Assembly (NCBI GenBank): GCA_013285705.1
Contig: JABDHA010000015.1
Coordinates: 1 to 56,482, forward strand
Length of the DNA: 56,482 nt
DNA from: Acidobacteriota bacterium
GTDB lineage: Bacteria; Acidobacteriota; Terriglobia; Terriglobales; Acidobacteriaceae
Direction of reading: 5' to 3'
The first letter of the stretch is position 1; each line of letters opens with the position of its first letter. Below are positions 16,811 to 28,159 of the stretch, piece by piece. A program made the translations under genes and the position numbers. The notes under the pieces were generated by a model. It saw nothing but the letters and a program-made list of their open reading frames with translations, was not told the DNA's origin and did not search any database.

Positions 16811-17770
16811 ATGGAACGCCGCGACTTTATGAAGCAGAGCGCACTCGCCGCTGCTGCCGCCGCCACGACCAAACTGTCTTCTGCTGCCACGTCACCTACC
16901 AATTCGATTGCGCGACGTCCGCTGGGCAAGACGGGAGAGCATCTCTCGATCATTGGCTTTGGCGGCATCGTGGTGATGAACGAGGAAACCGGGGCGGCCA
17001 GCAACGTTGTTGCTGAGGCCGTGGACCGTGGCGTCAACTACTTCGACGTTGCCCCCAGCTATGGCAATGCACAGGAGCGCCTGGGTCCGGCGCTGGCTCC
17101 GTATCGAAAGAACTGCTTCCTGGCCTGCAAGACCGAAGGACGCACGAAGGACGATTCGCGGAAGCAGCTCGAAGAGTCGCTGCGGTTGCTGAAAACGGAC
17201 CATGTCGACCTGTATCAGTTTCATGCGCTGACCAAGATGACCGATCTCGATACGGTGCTGGGACCGGGCGGCGCGATGGAGACGATGGAGGCGGCCAAGA
17301 AGGAAGGCAAGATTCGCTATATCGGCTTCTCAGTACATTCAGCGGAGACGGCGGTGGCGGCGATGAACCGCTATAACTTCGATACGGTGCTCTTTCCGGT
17401 GAACTTTGTGCTTTTCTCTCAGGCGAACTTCGGTCCACAGATACTGAAGACGGCGCAGGAAAAGGGCATGGGCATCCTGGCGCTGAAATCGATGGCAAAA
17501 ACGGTGTGGTCTGCCGACCAGAAGCAGAACCATCCTGAGCCGAAGTGCTGGTATCAGCCGGCTGCGTTTCCGGACGAGGCTTCGCTGGGGCTGCGCTGGA
17601 CGCTGGGGCATCCGGTCACGGCTGCGTTGCCGCCGGGTGAGGAGAGATATTTCCGTCTGGCGATGGATGTGGCGCAGAACTATAAGCCTCTGCAGCCGCA
17701 TGAAGAGCAGGCGCTGATGGCACGCGCGACCGGCGTCGAGCCGATTTTTCATCTCGGGAATGATGTGTAG
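16811..17770 (+). CDS. aldo/keto reductase with Tat signal
   Basis: A 319-residue exported aldo/keto reductase. The start MERRDFMKQSALAAAAAATT has a twin-arginine motif (RRDFMK) and hydrophobic Ala-rich region, so the folded, cofactor-loaded enzyme probably goes to the periplasm by the Tat route. The catalytic tetrad is kept: Asp79 and Tyr84 in YFDVAPSYGN, Lys107 in ACKTEG, His138 in LYQFHAL. A frame extension to 16754 adds 19 residues before the Tat motif and is not likely. Substrate unknown; the group is often found among predicted oxidoreductases of acidobacteria. Confidence 0.85.
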   Translation: MERRDFMKQSALAAAAAATTKLSSAATSPTNSIARRPLGKTGEHLSIIGFGGIVVMNEETGAASNVVAEAVDRGVNYFDVAPSYGNAQERLGPALAPYRKNCFLACKTEGRTKDDSRKQLEESLRLLKTDHVDLYQFHALTKMTDLDTVLGPGGAMETMEAAKKEGKIRYIGFSVHSAETAVAAMNRYNFDTVLFPVNFVLFSQANFGPQILKTAQEKGMGILALKSMAKTVWSADQKQNHPEPKCWYQPAAFPDEASLGLRWTLGHPVTAALPPGEERYFRLAMDVAQNYKPLQPHEEQALMARATGVEPIFHLGNDV

Positions 17771-17778
17771 TTGAGGAG

Positions 17779-17858
17779 CCTCGAAGGGAAGAATCTCAGG
17801 CGTATTGGTTAGGCAAATATCGCTGAAATTCTTCCTCCCTTCGATCGTCAGAATGACG
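17779..17858. repeat. palindromic repeat between convergent genes
   Basis: TCGAAGGGAAGAAT on the left pairs with ATTCTTCCTCCCTTCGA on the right (bulged), inner CTCAGGCG/CGCTGA, followed by GTCAGAATGACGAG. Related in wording to the 4041-4117 element. May end transcription of both flanking genes. Confidence 0.6.
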
Positions 17859-17876
17859 AGCGCTCTTGGCTTTTGC

Positions 17877-18677
17877 CTAAATCTGAGAAGAGGCTGTTGG
17901 CGTGAGGATCAGGTTCGATATGTTGCTTACGATTGACTCGAAGGCGTATCTCGGAGATGCGGACAGCTTCTTCCACTCTGGATCGCTGCCGAAGGCGGCC
18001 CATTTGTCGTTCATCTCGCTAATGTCACCGAAGCTGAGCATGTAGGTCAGGTTGGGCAGGCGGGGGCCGATCAGCGAGTCTCCAAAGAAGACCTGCGCGA
18101 AGCCCGCTCTCGCAAAGATTTCGAATTCGCCATGGTGGAACATCTCCACTTTGCGCACGTGGTCCTGGTTGGTGGGGCTTTCATAGGTGCGCAGCTGGAA
18201 GACGCGCTTGGCATGCTGGGCTGTCGTCGGAGGAGGAGTGAGTTTCGGCCATCCTTCAAAAGCAATAAGCAGTGAGCTTTCGATACGAACGTAGGCCGGG
18301 GCAGTGGCGGGAGCATTCCAGAACGGCTCCGCCGCTTTCATGAAGGCTTCGTCCTGGGCTAGATGCAGTTCTGCCGTGACCAGCGCTTCGAGCGATGTGC
18401 TGGGAATGAGCACGTAGAGGGTTGGGGTTTCGGGTCCGAGGGTGAGATTGAAGACGCCCACGGGCGACATGCCGAGACGATTGAGCGCCGGAATCAACGC
18501 CTGAGACAGATAGCTTTCCGTGAGCTTTGTTTGCGGGCCCGATTGCATATGGTATTTGCGAAGCTCATAGTACTCACGCGGCTTGCCTGCAGACGTTTGC
18601 GCGATGCCTCGCGGCTGGCGTGCCAGCGCGAGAGCAGATGCGGCGAGAGACGAGGTCAGGAATCGGCGTCTTTCCAA
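17877..18677 (-). CDS. NIPSNAP family protein with Tat-like signal
   Basis: A 266-residue protein with two NIPSNAP (ferredoxin-like, dimeric alpha/beta barrel) repeats: YYELRKYHMQSGPQ... with LVTAELHLAQDEAF, and VFQLRTYESPTNQDH... with NDKWAAFGSDPEW. The N-terminus reads MERRRFLTSSLAASALALA, a twin-arginine-like export signal. The start codon chosen is TTG at 18677: GGAGG lies 6 nt upstream, and starting here puts the RRRF motif at the N-terminus; the open frame to 18887 runs through the divergent gene's control region. Function unknown. Divergent from the PRISE-type reductase with 133 nt between, so control sequences may be shared. Confidence 0.8.
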   Translation of the reverse strand: MERRRFLTSSLAASALALARQPRGIAQTSAGKPREYYELRKYHMQSGPQTKLTESYLSQALIPALNRLGMSPVGVFNLTLGPETPTLYVLIPSTSLEALVTAELHLAQDEAFMKAAEPFWNAPATAPAYVRIESSLLIAFEGWPKLTPPPTTAQHAKRVFQLRTYESPTNQDHVRKVEMFHHGEFEIFARAGFAQVFFGDSLIGPRLPNLTYMLSFGDISEMNDKWAAFGSDPEWKKLSASPRYAFESIVSNISNLILTPTASSQI

Positions 18678-18810
18678 GATAGTCCTCCAATGATTATGGC
18701 GATGATTTTGGATTGTATCGAATGCCAGGCGCTCGTACTGCATTGTGACGTCTGAGCCTTTCGCGAATGCTGGCACATCCAAGAGAAAAACGGAAAGAGC
18801 AGGTAGTTCA

Positions 18811-19878
18811 ATGAGCAGAAGAAGAGCGCTGGTCGTAGGTGCCACGGGAATCGCAGGGGGAAATCTTGCGCAACATCTGGCGAGCAAGGGGTGGGACGTC
18901 TATGGGCTTGCGCGAAAGCCGCAGCCGGGGCCGGGTATCCGTCCGGTGGCAGCCGATCTGCTTGACGAGAAGTCGTTGAAACAGGCCGTGTCAGGACTAG
19001 ATGTCACCGATGTCTTTATCTGCGCGTGGCTGCGGCAGCCGACGGAAAAGGAAAATGTCCGCGTAAACGGCGCGATGGTTGAACACCTGTTTGAGGCTCT
19101 CGAAGGCGCGAAGAATCTGAAGCACGCGGCACTGGTTACGGGCACGAAACATTACCTCGGCCCATTTGAGTCTTATGGGAAGACGCAGGCCGAGACGCCC
19201 TTCCGCGAAGACCAGCCGCGCCTGCCCGGTGAGAATTTTTACTACACGCAGGAAGATATCCTGTTCGCGGCAGCAAAGTGCATGGGCTTTACCTGGAGCG
19301 TGCATCGTGCGCACACCGTGATTGGATATGCGCTGGGCAATGCCATGAATATGGGTGTGACGCTGGCCGTGTACGCGACGATCTGCCGTGAAACCGGAAG
19401 GCCGTTCGTCTATCCCGGCTCGCACGAACAGTGGAGTTTTCTGACCGATGTGTGCGATGCGCGATTGCTGGCGCAGCAACTGGAGTGGGCGGCGATCACT
19501 CCGAAAGCCCATAATCAGGCATTCAACACGGTGAACGGCGATATCTTTCGCTGGCGTTGGCTCTGGCCGCAGCTGGGTGCTTACTTTGGCGTGGAAGCTG
19601 CTCCTCCGCCTGCGGAAACGGCTCCGCTGGAAACGCAGATGAGCGAGGCTGCACCGCTATGGGCGGAGATTGCGGCGAAATACGGGCTTGTTGAAAGCAA
19701 CGTGGACAAGCTGGCTTCGTGGTGGCATACCGATGCTGATCTCGGACGGAAGATCGAGTGCGTGAACGACATGACGAAGAGCCGAGAGCTTGGATTTATG
19801 CAGTATCAGGAGACGCCTGCTTCGTTCTTTGAATTGTTTGAGCAGTTGAAGAAGTCGCGGGTGATTCCGTCTTTCTAG
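18811..19878 (+). CDS. PRISE-type SDR family oxidoreductase
   Basis: A 355-residue atypical short-chain dehydrogenase like plant progesterone 5-beta-reductase/iridoid synthase (PRISE). The nucleotide site is ALVVGATGIAGGNLAQHL near the N-terminus; the PRISE signature NFYYTQEDIL carries the Tyr expected for catalysis, and SVHRAHTVIGYALGNAMN, VYPGSHEQWS and AFNTVNGDIFRW are the other typical blocks. Family knowledge: NADPH reduction of enones; natural bacterial substrate unknown. The start ATG at 18811 gives the family N-terminus with AGGTAG 5 nt upstream. Cytosolic. Confidence 0.85.
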   Translation: MSRRRALVVGATGIAGGNLAQHLASKGWDVYGLARKPQPGPGIRPVAADLLDEKSLKQAVSGLDVTDVFICAWLRQPTEKENVRVNGAMVEHLFEALEGAKNLKHAALVTGTKHYLGPFESYGKTQAETPFREDQPRLPGENFYYTQEDILFAAAKCMGFTWSVHRAHTVIGYALGNAMNMGVTLAVYATICRETGRPFVYPGSHEQWSFLTDVCDARLLAQQLEWAAITPKAHNQAFNTVNGDIFRWRWLWPQLGAYFGVEAAPPPAETAPLETQMSEAAPLWAEIAAKYGLVESNVDKLASWWHTDADLGRKIECVNDMTKSRELGFMQYQETPASFFELFEQLKKSRVIPSF

Positions 19879-19912
19879 ACTGGCTGCATAGTCTCCAGGA
19901 AGCGAGACATCA

Positions 19913-19964
19913 GCGGCTGAAGCCGCGCTTTTACTGACTTTTCTGCGAGGGCTGAAGCCCTCGC
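19913..19964. repeat. two GCTGAAGC hairpins in tandem
   Basis: GCGGC-TGAA-GCCGC (19913-19926) and GCGAGGGC-TGAA-GCCCTCGC (19945-19964), both closing on the same TGAA loop. Separated by 18 nt. Followed by another repeat (19987-20014). Confidence 0.7.
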
Positions 19965-19986
19965 CTACCAATCTCCTTATCGTTGG

Positions 19987-20014
19987 GATTCTTCGCTGCG
20001 CTCAGAATGACGAG
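19987..20014 (+). repeat. dispersed repeat, GATTCTTCGCTGCG...CAGAATGAC
   Basis: Short copy of the family: GATTCTTCGCTGCGCTC then AGAATGACGAG. Single-armed. Confidence 0.7.
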
Positions 20015-20048
20015 CCTCGAGTTACTCGAAAAATAATCTAGACAAATA

Positions 20049-20081
20049 CAGGCCCACCTTCATCGCGTGAAGATGGGCCTG
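20049..20081. terminator. hairpin terminator, bidirectional
   Basis: Arms CAGGCCCACCTTCA (20049-20062) and TGAAGATGGGCCTG (20068-20081), 14 bp with one G-T pair. On the minus strand the stem comes 28 nt after the stop of the TIGR03118 gene and is followed by an AT-rich run. Confidence 0.65.
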
Positions 20082-20108
20082 CCTGTTTCAATCATTCGTT
20101 ATTTTGAT

Positions 20109-21332
20109 TTACTGGTCGTTGCCTTTGATCAGTTCCGCGGAAACTGCCGTGAGATAGCCGAACAGTCCGCCTGAGCCATGGTTGGGGCCAGCGGTGAAGT
20201 AGAGTTCCGCAGCCGGAGCTTTTGCGGGATCGCTGTTGGCGGGGCTGACATTTCCCGGGCTGATGGCCCAGATGCCATTGATCGAGAGCGGCTTTCCGGT
20301 GGAATCCTGCAACAGGCCGTGGAATTTTCCGGTCGCGAGATCATAGGCGGCGATAAATCCGCTGGACTGCGTGGTGCCACCGCCCGCGAACTGGGCGATC
20401 AGCAGATCGTGGCTGAAGCGTCCGAAGTCGAGCGGAGCCAGAGCCACACCCCACGGAGCATTGAGCCAATCCCCATGTTCGAGGCGGCGCAGAAGCTCTC
20501 CGGAGGCGCTGTAAATATCGACATAGCCCAGGCCTGGACCGTCGGTTTCAAAGGGCTGTCCTTCCTGGTGGAGCACATAGGTGACGACAATGTCGTTGCC
20601 GATGGACTGCACGTTGAAAGGCACAAAGTTGCGCGGCAAGCGTTCGTCGACAAAAGGCTCGTTGCCGTCATGATGATGGTCCTCATCGAAGGCAAAGTCA
20701 TCGGAATGATTGCCGCCAGATTGCACATCCGGTAAATGCACCCGCTGAAACGCGTTGTTGTAGACATCTACACGGCCCTTGGTGAAGTTGGCCGTATACA
20801 GATAACGATTGCCGTGGATATAAGCGCTGGTCAGGCCTGTATAGCTGGAACCATCGGTGGTTCTGACTACCGTCATGGCATGGGTCGAAGGAGGCGTCGC
20901 TTTTGGCGCAACGCCGATGGTCGCATTCCAGCCGACAATGGTTCCATCAATCGTAGAGAAGAGGAAAGTCGCGGGAGCACCGGGCGCCAGCAGGAAATCG
21001 GTGGTGCTGCCGTTGAAGATGGTGCCGGTTGGAGTACCGGTCGGCGTCTGTTTGTTGTTGGGATTCGACGGCGGGATGGTGACGATCAGGCTCTGCTTGG
21101 CTCCCGGGCCGTTGTAGAGGGTGCTGAAGCCGGTGGCGTTATCGGAGACCCACCAGGGGCTGCCGGAGCCGCGAGACAGGCCCCAGGGATTGATCAATTG
21201 AGGATCGGTGACGGGAGCGACTCCTGAGGTGTTTGAGACCAGGTTAGTTTGGGTGTAGTGCTGGGCAAAGGAAATGGCTCCCGTCGACAGAGCCAATGCT
21301 GCACTGACGGTAAGACGCAATAGTGTTTTCAT
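20109..21332 (-). CDS. TIGR03118 family secreted protein
   Basis: A 407-residue exported protein of the TIGR03118 family. Signal peptide MKTLLRLTVSAALALSTG with cleavage near ISFAQH. Family blocks: TNLVSNTSG, DPQLINPWGLSRGSGSPWWVSDN, STLYNG, TIDGTIVGWN, then NAPWGVALAPLDFGRFSHDLLIAQF and LYFTAGPNHGSGGLFGYL; these strand-rich repeats suggest a beta-propeller. A charged His/Asp insert (FDEDHHHDGNEPF) sits in the middle and may bind metal. The frame is open back to 21473, but the ATG at 21332 carries the signal peptide and has AGGAG 8 nt upstream. Function not established. Confidence 0.88.
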   Translation of the reverse strand: MKTLLRLTVSAALALSTGAISFAQHYTQTNLVSNTSGVAPVTDPQLINPWGLSRGSGSPWWVSDNATGFSTLYNGPGAKQSLIVTIPPSNPNNKQTPTGTPTGTIFNGSTTDFLLAPGAPATFLFSTIDGTIVGWNATIGVAPKATPPSTHAMTVVRTTDGSSYTGLTSAYIHGNRYLYTANFTKGRVDVYNNAFQRVHLPDVQSGGNHSDDFAFDEDHHHDGNEPFVDERLPRNFVPFNVQSIGNDIVVTYVLHQEGQPFETDGPGLGYVDIYSASGELLRRLEHGDWLNAPWGVALAPLDFGRFSHDLLIAQFAGGGTTQSSGFIAAYDLATGKFHGLLQDSTGKPLSINGIWAISPGNVSPANSDPAKAPAAELYFTAGPNHGSGGLFGYLTAVSAELIKGNDQ

Positions 21333-21639
21333 TACGGAGACTCCTGGCTTACTGCAAGCCCCACTGTTTTTGTGCTGCCCTTTTTGCGCGACCGGTGTCG
21401 ACAAAGGGCTGGAATCAAACCGCAGGCGGGGATGTCTGGGTTCACAATCCTGAGCCAGCCTACTCTCCACCATTCGAGAGAAATGTCACCGCATTGTCAT
21501 CGCTTTGTGACAAGCTTCACTGCGATGTTTATTCCCTGATTGATGCGTTTTAAAGATTTTCGTTCGTGGTTCTACGCAGCAGCCCAGGGCTCTCAATCCA
21601 TCTGAAGCGGTGCGAGCTCCACCTTCAAAAATCACAAAG
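21333..21639. other. intergenic region, 307 nt
   Basis: No gene seen. Contains an inverted repeat TTGTCA (21494-21499) / TGACAA (21508-21513) that could be a regulator site for the TIGR03118 gene, about 160 nt upstream of its start. The rest has no recognised structure. Confidence 0.4.
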
Positions 21640-22503
21640 TCAGACACTTAGGACAGGAAAGGGTGAATCGCGAACCATGGTGTAGGTGAGGTCGCGCAGG
21701 CGGCCAAGCGCGCCGGACTGAGGGCTCCGTCCGATGAACATCACATCGGCGTCGGTTCGCCGGGCAGCTTCAACCAGAGCCTCTTTCACCGTCCCTACTA
21801 CGATGTGGACGGGCAGGTCGACACCCACTCTTTTTTGCAGATCGGCAATGTGCTGGTGCGCCTCGTGCCGTTCCGCGGATTGCACTTGCTCTTCGAGATT
21901 CAGCCGCACCGGCGATATGGCGTCTTCGGACTGAATGGCATGAATGATGGTTAGGTTGGCCCTTGCTTCCTTCGACATCTTATGGGCAAAGCGAAGCACT
22001 CGTTCCGAGTCATGCCCTAACCCGACCGCGCATAACCACTCGCGGTGTTCCGGGGGCCGGGGAGCAATCGTCTCAGCGTGCATGCTGGTCAACATCGGGC
22101 AATCCGCGTCATTGAGCACCTTGGCCGTTGTCGAGCCAAGCAGCATGCGCCGGAAAAATCCGGAGTGCGTGGGCATGATGATGAGATCGAAGCCGTTTCT
22201 GGCAGTGTGGGCGATCTGAGTGGCTGCATCTCCGGCGAGGAGGATTCTCGGACACTCCGAGGCGGGAAATTCGTTTGGGAGGAACGAATCGAGCCTCTCC
22301 CGGGCGATGTTCTGATGCTCCACTGCAATTTCGGGGACAGCTCGCAGGTAGAGTTCGAAGCCGTTGTAGCTGGCGGGATCGAAAACATGGATGAGCGACA
22401 CTTTGGCGCCGGCCAGAATGGCTGCTCGTTTCACATACGGGGCCATAGCAAAGCTGGATGGAGAAAAATCTATCGGGAAGAGGATGTTTGAGATCGAGGA
22501 CAC
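21640..22503 (-). CDS. universal stress protein, tandem domains
   Basis: A 287-residue cytosolic protein made of two UspA domains. Domain 1 (about 1-145) begins ILFPIDFSPSSFAMAPY and ends with MPTHSGFFRRMLLGSTTAKVLNDADCPML, matching the ATP-binding G-x2-G-x9-G(S/T) style. Domain 2 (about 150-287) ends IGRSPQSGALGRLRDLTYTMVRDSPFPVLSV, where the final G-S/T is missing, so domain 2 may not bind nucleotide the same way. A helical linker with several His/Glu separates the parts. Role: stress tolerance, unspecific. Transcribed alone. Confidence 0.9.
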   Translation of the reverse strand: MSSISNILFPIDFSPSSFAMAPYVKRAAILAGAKVSLIHVFDPASYNGFELYLRAVPEIAVEHQNIARERLDSFLPNEFPASECPRILLAGDAATQIAHTARNGFDLIIMPTHSGFFRRMLLGSTTAKVLNDADCPMLTSMHAETIAPRPPEHREWLCAVGLGHDSERVLRFAHKMSKEARANLTIIHAIQSEDAISPVRLNLEEQVQSAERHEAHQHIADLQKRVGVDLPVHIVVGTVKEALVEAARRTDADVMFIGRSPQSGALGRLRDLTYTMVRDSPFPVLSV

Positions 22504-22631
22504 GTGCGCCTCCGCGTAGTAACCGTGGAACGGGTTATCTTCTCAAAACTGTGTCACTCATCACAAATGACTCTGCGTGAACAACCGCAGGTTACCGTTC
22601 GGCGTTGCTCACGGGAACCTGGGGCACCCGG

Positions 22632-22871
22632 CTAACCTGCGGGAGTTGCGGCTTTACCGATGAACCGCCAGTCTTTCTCGAGCGCATACCAGTAGGTCGT
22701 CCCGTTTCCTACATAAGGGATGCCGAGCAGGCGGCTTTTGGTCCGGAACTGAAGCGTTCGCATATCAGCTTGTCCGGTAGGCACGTGAAAGCCGGTGGAG
22801 TCCTGATCTTCTGGAATATGAGGAGGGCCGAAAATATGTCCGTCCACGACATCGATGGGGCACCCGTCCAT
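22632..22871 (-). CDS. hypothetical 79-aa protein behind the mutase gene
   Basis: Unrecognised. Begins 3 nt after the mutase stop codon on the same strand, so translation by reinitiation is plausible; no clear ribosome-binding site of its own. The second half (LLGIPYVGNGTTYWYALEKDW) reads like a folded domain rather than shadow sequence, and no competing gene covers the span. Moderately likely to be real; role unknown. Confidence 0.4.
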   Translation of the reverse strand: MDGCPIDVVDGHIFGPPHIPEDQDSTGFHVPTGQADMRTLQFRTKSRLLGIPYVGNGTTYWYALEKDWRFIGKAATPAG

Positions 22872-22874
22872 CGC

Positions 22875-24449
<1,575 letters not shown>

Positions 24450-24532
24450 GAGGTGAACGGAGAAGGATATCGTTTCTGCTGCATGTTTGCGAGCTAAGGC
24501 TGGAAAAGACGGGATGTTTCATGTTGTTCTTT

Positions 24533-24559
24533 CCCATTCTTCGCTACGCGAAGAATGGG
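24533..24559. repeat. perfect short palindrome
   Basis: CCCATTCTTCGC (24533-24544) and GCGAAGAATGGG (24548-24559) around a 3-nt loop. The GATTCTTCGC-like wording ties it to the dispersed repeat family. Lies between two genes on the minus strand. Confidence 0.75.
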
Positions 24560-24593
24560 GCACCCAACGTCGCGGCAGGTGAAGAAAAAAGCA

Positions 24594-24625
24594 GATCGTT
24601 CCACTCAGGGTCAGGATGACAGCCC
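24594..24625. repeat. dispersed repeat fragment
   Basis: CGTTCCACTCAGGG followed by TCAGGATGACAGC, the same right arm as the element at 35748-35766. Left arm missing. Confidence 0.6.
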
Positions 24626-24640
24626 ATTTTTGATGACAGC

Positions 24641-25090
24641 CTATTGTTTCTGTCGCTTCAGCTTTTCCTTTTGGCGCGCGCGGTAGAACGAGCTGAAGGT
24701 GAAGTAGCCGAAGGCCAGCGTGACGAGCGAATACACCAGAAAACGCTGGTGATCGGGGCCGATGGCCCATTCGTAGCGCAGCTTGTAGGCGTTCACGGCG
24801 AAAAAAAACGTGAAGATGGCGAAGAAGAGTCCTGTCACTTCGAGCCACAACACGCCGCTGGCATGCGCGAAGGGTCCCCACACCGCTTCGCCGAATTTAC
24901 GCGATCCGCGAGCGACAGCTTTTCCACGGGCAGAGTACACTTGAGTTGGATGCGTGGCTTGCTGCTGCACGGTCTCCGAAACGGAGGGAGCGGCAGGCGG
25001 AGGGGTGTTTTGCGTGGCGCGGGCAAGAAGCATTTTGGACGCGACGCGGACACCGATTCCGAGTTTGCGGCCGAGCGTGTTCGGCTCCAT
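24641..25090 (-). CDS. hypothetical two-helix membrane protein
   Basis: A 149-residue protein, unrecognised. A polar N-terminal third with Pro/Ala/Gln-rich linker (PPPAAPSVSETVQQQ) is followed by two predicted membrane helices: VLWLEVTGLFFAIFTFFFAV and FLVYSLVTLAFGYFTF, and a very basic C-terminus (RARQKEKLKRQKQ), so both ends probably face the cytoplasm. The ATG at 25090 is used; no clear ribosome-binding site is seen. Divergent from the next gene with 122 nt between the proposed starts. Likely acidobacterial lineage-specific. Confidence 0.6.
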   Translation of the reverse strand: MEPNTLGRKLGIGVRVASKMLLARATQNTPPPAAPSVSETVQQQATHPTQVYSARGKAVARGSRKFGEAVWGPFAHASGVLWLEVTGLFFAIFTFFFAVNAYKLRYEWAIGPDHQRFLVYSLVTLAFGYFTFSSFYRARQKEKLKRQKQ

Positions 25091-25212
25091 AGACAAAAGT
25101 TTATCAGCCGTTCTGATTCCGGTTGCCCTCCTCGAACATCACAAGTAAGGTAAAGAACATTCCAGCGCGCTCCAGGCCGGCTCGATGGCAGGGGGAAACG
25201 GAGACAGACACC

Positions 25213-25518
25213 TTGAACGCAAAGCTGAGAAAACTCGTTCAGCAGTTGGGGGAAGCCATTCAGGAGACGGTCTCTGAATCGGAACATATTGCCGGTGTGG
25301 TGCAAGACATAAGAAAACAAGGATTTGATGTTTTGCTCATGCTGGAAGCGACGATTGGCCTGAACGAGCTGGAACAGCAACCAGAGGCTGCACTTGAGTC
25401 ATCGAATGCACGTGACCAGCAAGAGGTAGGAAAGGATGGCAAGCCCTTTTCTTCGCAGGACGTGCACTTTCTACGCTCGCTCCGTATCGCCATTCAGGGG
25501 GACGAACGAGTGGATTAA
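25213..25518 (+). CDS. hypothetical small helical protein (101 aa)
   Basis: Unrecognised; strongly helical and charged (KLRKLVQQLGEAIQETVSES, DIRKQGFDVLLMLEATIGL). I prefer the TTG at 25213 with GGAG 9 nt upstream; the frame is open to an ATG at 25123, which would add 30 Arg/Pro-rich residues of doubtful character. Separated by 133 nt from glgC on the same strand. No function suggested. Confidence 0.5.
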   Translation: MNAKLRKLVQQLGEAIQETVSESEHIAGVVQDIRKQGFDVLLMLEATIGLNELEQQPEAALESSNARDQQEVGKDGKPFSSQDVHFLRSLRIAIQGDERVD

Positions 25519-25651
25519 TGGCATTGACTCCCAATTGCTGTTCTATATGCTAGTATCGCCATTTCCGAGACGCGGTAGAGTTCTTTGTAGTGCAACTTGC
25601 CGAAGCCGCAGAACTGGAGACTGAGCAAAAGCAATGAGGGGCGTCGTATCC

Positions 25652-26905
<1,254 letters not shown>

Positions 26906-26923
26906 GGCTGATTGGAGATGAGA

Positions 26924-26941
26924 GCGCAGATTTCTCTGCGC
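26924..26941. other. hairpin after glgC
   Basis: GCGCAGA/TCTGCGC stem with a TTTC loop, 19 nt behind the stop. No T run follows, so it is a weak candidate terminator. Confidence 0.35.
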
Positions 26942-27010
26942 CCCATTCACCGATGTAAAGTCTTCTTGGCTGAAAGGTGCGAGCAGTAGTGACCGGGGAA
27001 AATCCGTGTG

Positions 27011-27037
27011 GATTCTTCGTCGCGCTCAGAATGACGG
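27011..27037 (+). repeat. dispersed repeat, GATTCTTCGTCGCG...CAGAATGAC
   Basis: Short single-armed copy lying between the convergent glgC and permease genes, 19 nt from the permease stop. Confidence 0.7.
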
Positions 27038-27055
27038 CATCACTACAGAACTGAC

Positions 27056-28159
27056 TTATTCGTAGGCCAGGGCGTCGATGGCATCTTTACGGGCGGCCTT
27101 GAGTGCCGGGTAGAGTGCACCGAGGATCGCGCCGGTAAAGGCGATCAATGTAGCGTTGATGCGCCAGTGAAGGCTTACCGGAAACGGCAGTGTCGGGAAG
27201 CGATAGCTTAGTCCAATCTTGAGCAGATAGGTAAGGCCGATTCCCAGGATGATGCCCGCTATCGAGATCAGCGCGGCCTCACGCAGCACCACATTCGTGA
27301 TGTAAGAGCGCGATGCGCCCAGCGACTTGAGGATGCCGATCTCACGCGTCCGCTCCATCACAGCCGTATACATGGTCTGGAAGACGACGATGAAGCCGAC
27401 CACGACGGCAATGCTGATGACGCTGCGCAGCGCGGCGTTGAAGCCGGGCAGGTGTTCGGGCGTCATCAGCGACATCCATTCCTGCAGCGTTTGCACCTCG
27501 TATTGGCTGAGACCGGCGACGGCGAGGATTTCCTTCCGAATGAGCTCCTGATTCTGAAGATTGTCGCTTCTCAGGTAAAAGAGCGAGGCGTTCTCCGGAT
27601 TGCCGACCATGGTGCCAAGCGTGTGAATGGGCAGAAACTTGCGGCCACCCCGGCCATGCTCGACGATGCCGCAGATGTGAAAGGGATGGCTCTTGATCAG
27701 GATGGTGTCGCCGAGGTGATGGCCGGCATCGGTACGGGCAAAAACGTCGTCGATGATGACGTCATTGGGGCCCTGAAAACGGCCTCCTTCAAGAAATACG
27801 AAGGGCTTGAGCGCGTTGAAGCTGTCGTAGTCGATGCCCCAGATGAGTTCGGGCGATCCGGCGAGGCTGAAGTCCTGAATGACCGGTGTGGCGACGGCGA
27901 CGTGCGGCTGTCTGGCGAGGACGTCCACGATTTTGGCAGGCACGGGCGCTCCGCCTACGCCGCTGATGAAGCTTGCATTGGGCGGACGGACGATCAGATC
28001 GGCACCGATGCCGCTGGTCTGGTCCTTGGAGTGCTCGACCTGGCCGACAAAGATCCCGACAATGGAGAGGATCATGATGACCTCGACGGCCACGGCAAAG
28101 ATGCCGATGATGGTGCGCAGGGGCCGGTGAAGGAGATTGCCGAGGACGAGCTTATTCAT
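27056..28159 (-). CDS. ABC transporter permease, FtsX/MacB type
   Basis: A 367-residue inner-membrane protein with the MacB/FtsX arrangement: one N-terminal helix (RTIIGIFAVAVEVIMILSIVG), a long periplasmic MacB-PCD-like domain (about 40-240), then three helices in the FtsX domain (VISIAVVVGFIVVFQTMYTA; AALISIAGIILGIGLTYLL; LIAFTGAILGALYPALKAA). REIGILKSLGASR is the typical coupling loop to the ATPase. No ATP-binding subunit lies next to it, so the partner is elsewhere or has been lost here. The family moves lipoproteins, peptides or works mechanically; nothing specific can be said. Single gene facing glgC. Confidence 0.88.
   Translation of the reverse strand: MNKLVLGNLLHRPLRTIIGIFAVAVEVIMILSIVGIFVGQVEHSKDQTSGIGADLIVRPPNASFISGVGGAPVPAKIVDVLARQPHVAVATPVIQDFSLAGSPELIWGIDYDSFNALKPFVFLEGGRFQGPNDVIIDDVFARTDAGHHLGDTILIKSHPFHICGIVEHGRGGRKFLPIHTLGTMVGNPENASLFYLRSDNLQNQELIRKEILAVAGLSQYEVQTLQEWMSLMTPEHLPGFNAALRSVISIAVVVGFIVVFQTMYTAVMERTREIGILKSLGASRSYITNVVLREAALISIAGIILGIGLTYLLKIGLSYRFPTLPFPVSLHWRINATLIAFTGAILGALYPALKAARKDAIDALAYE

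Noticed and set aside
22632..22871. Small ORF as the missing B12-binding subunit
   Set aside because: Too short and lacks a DxHxxG motif.
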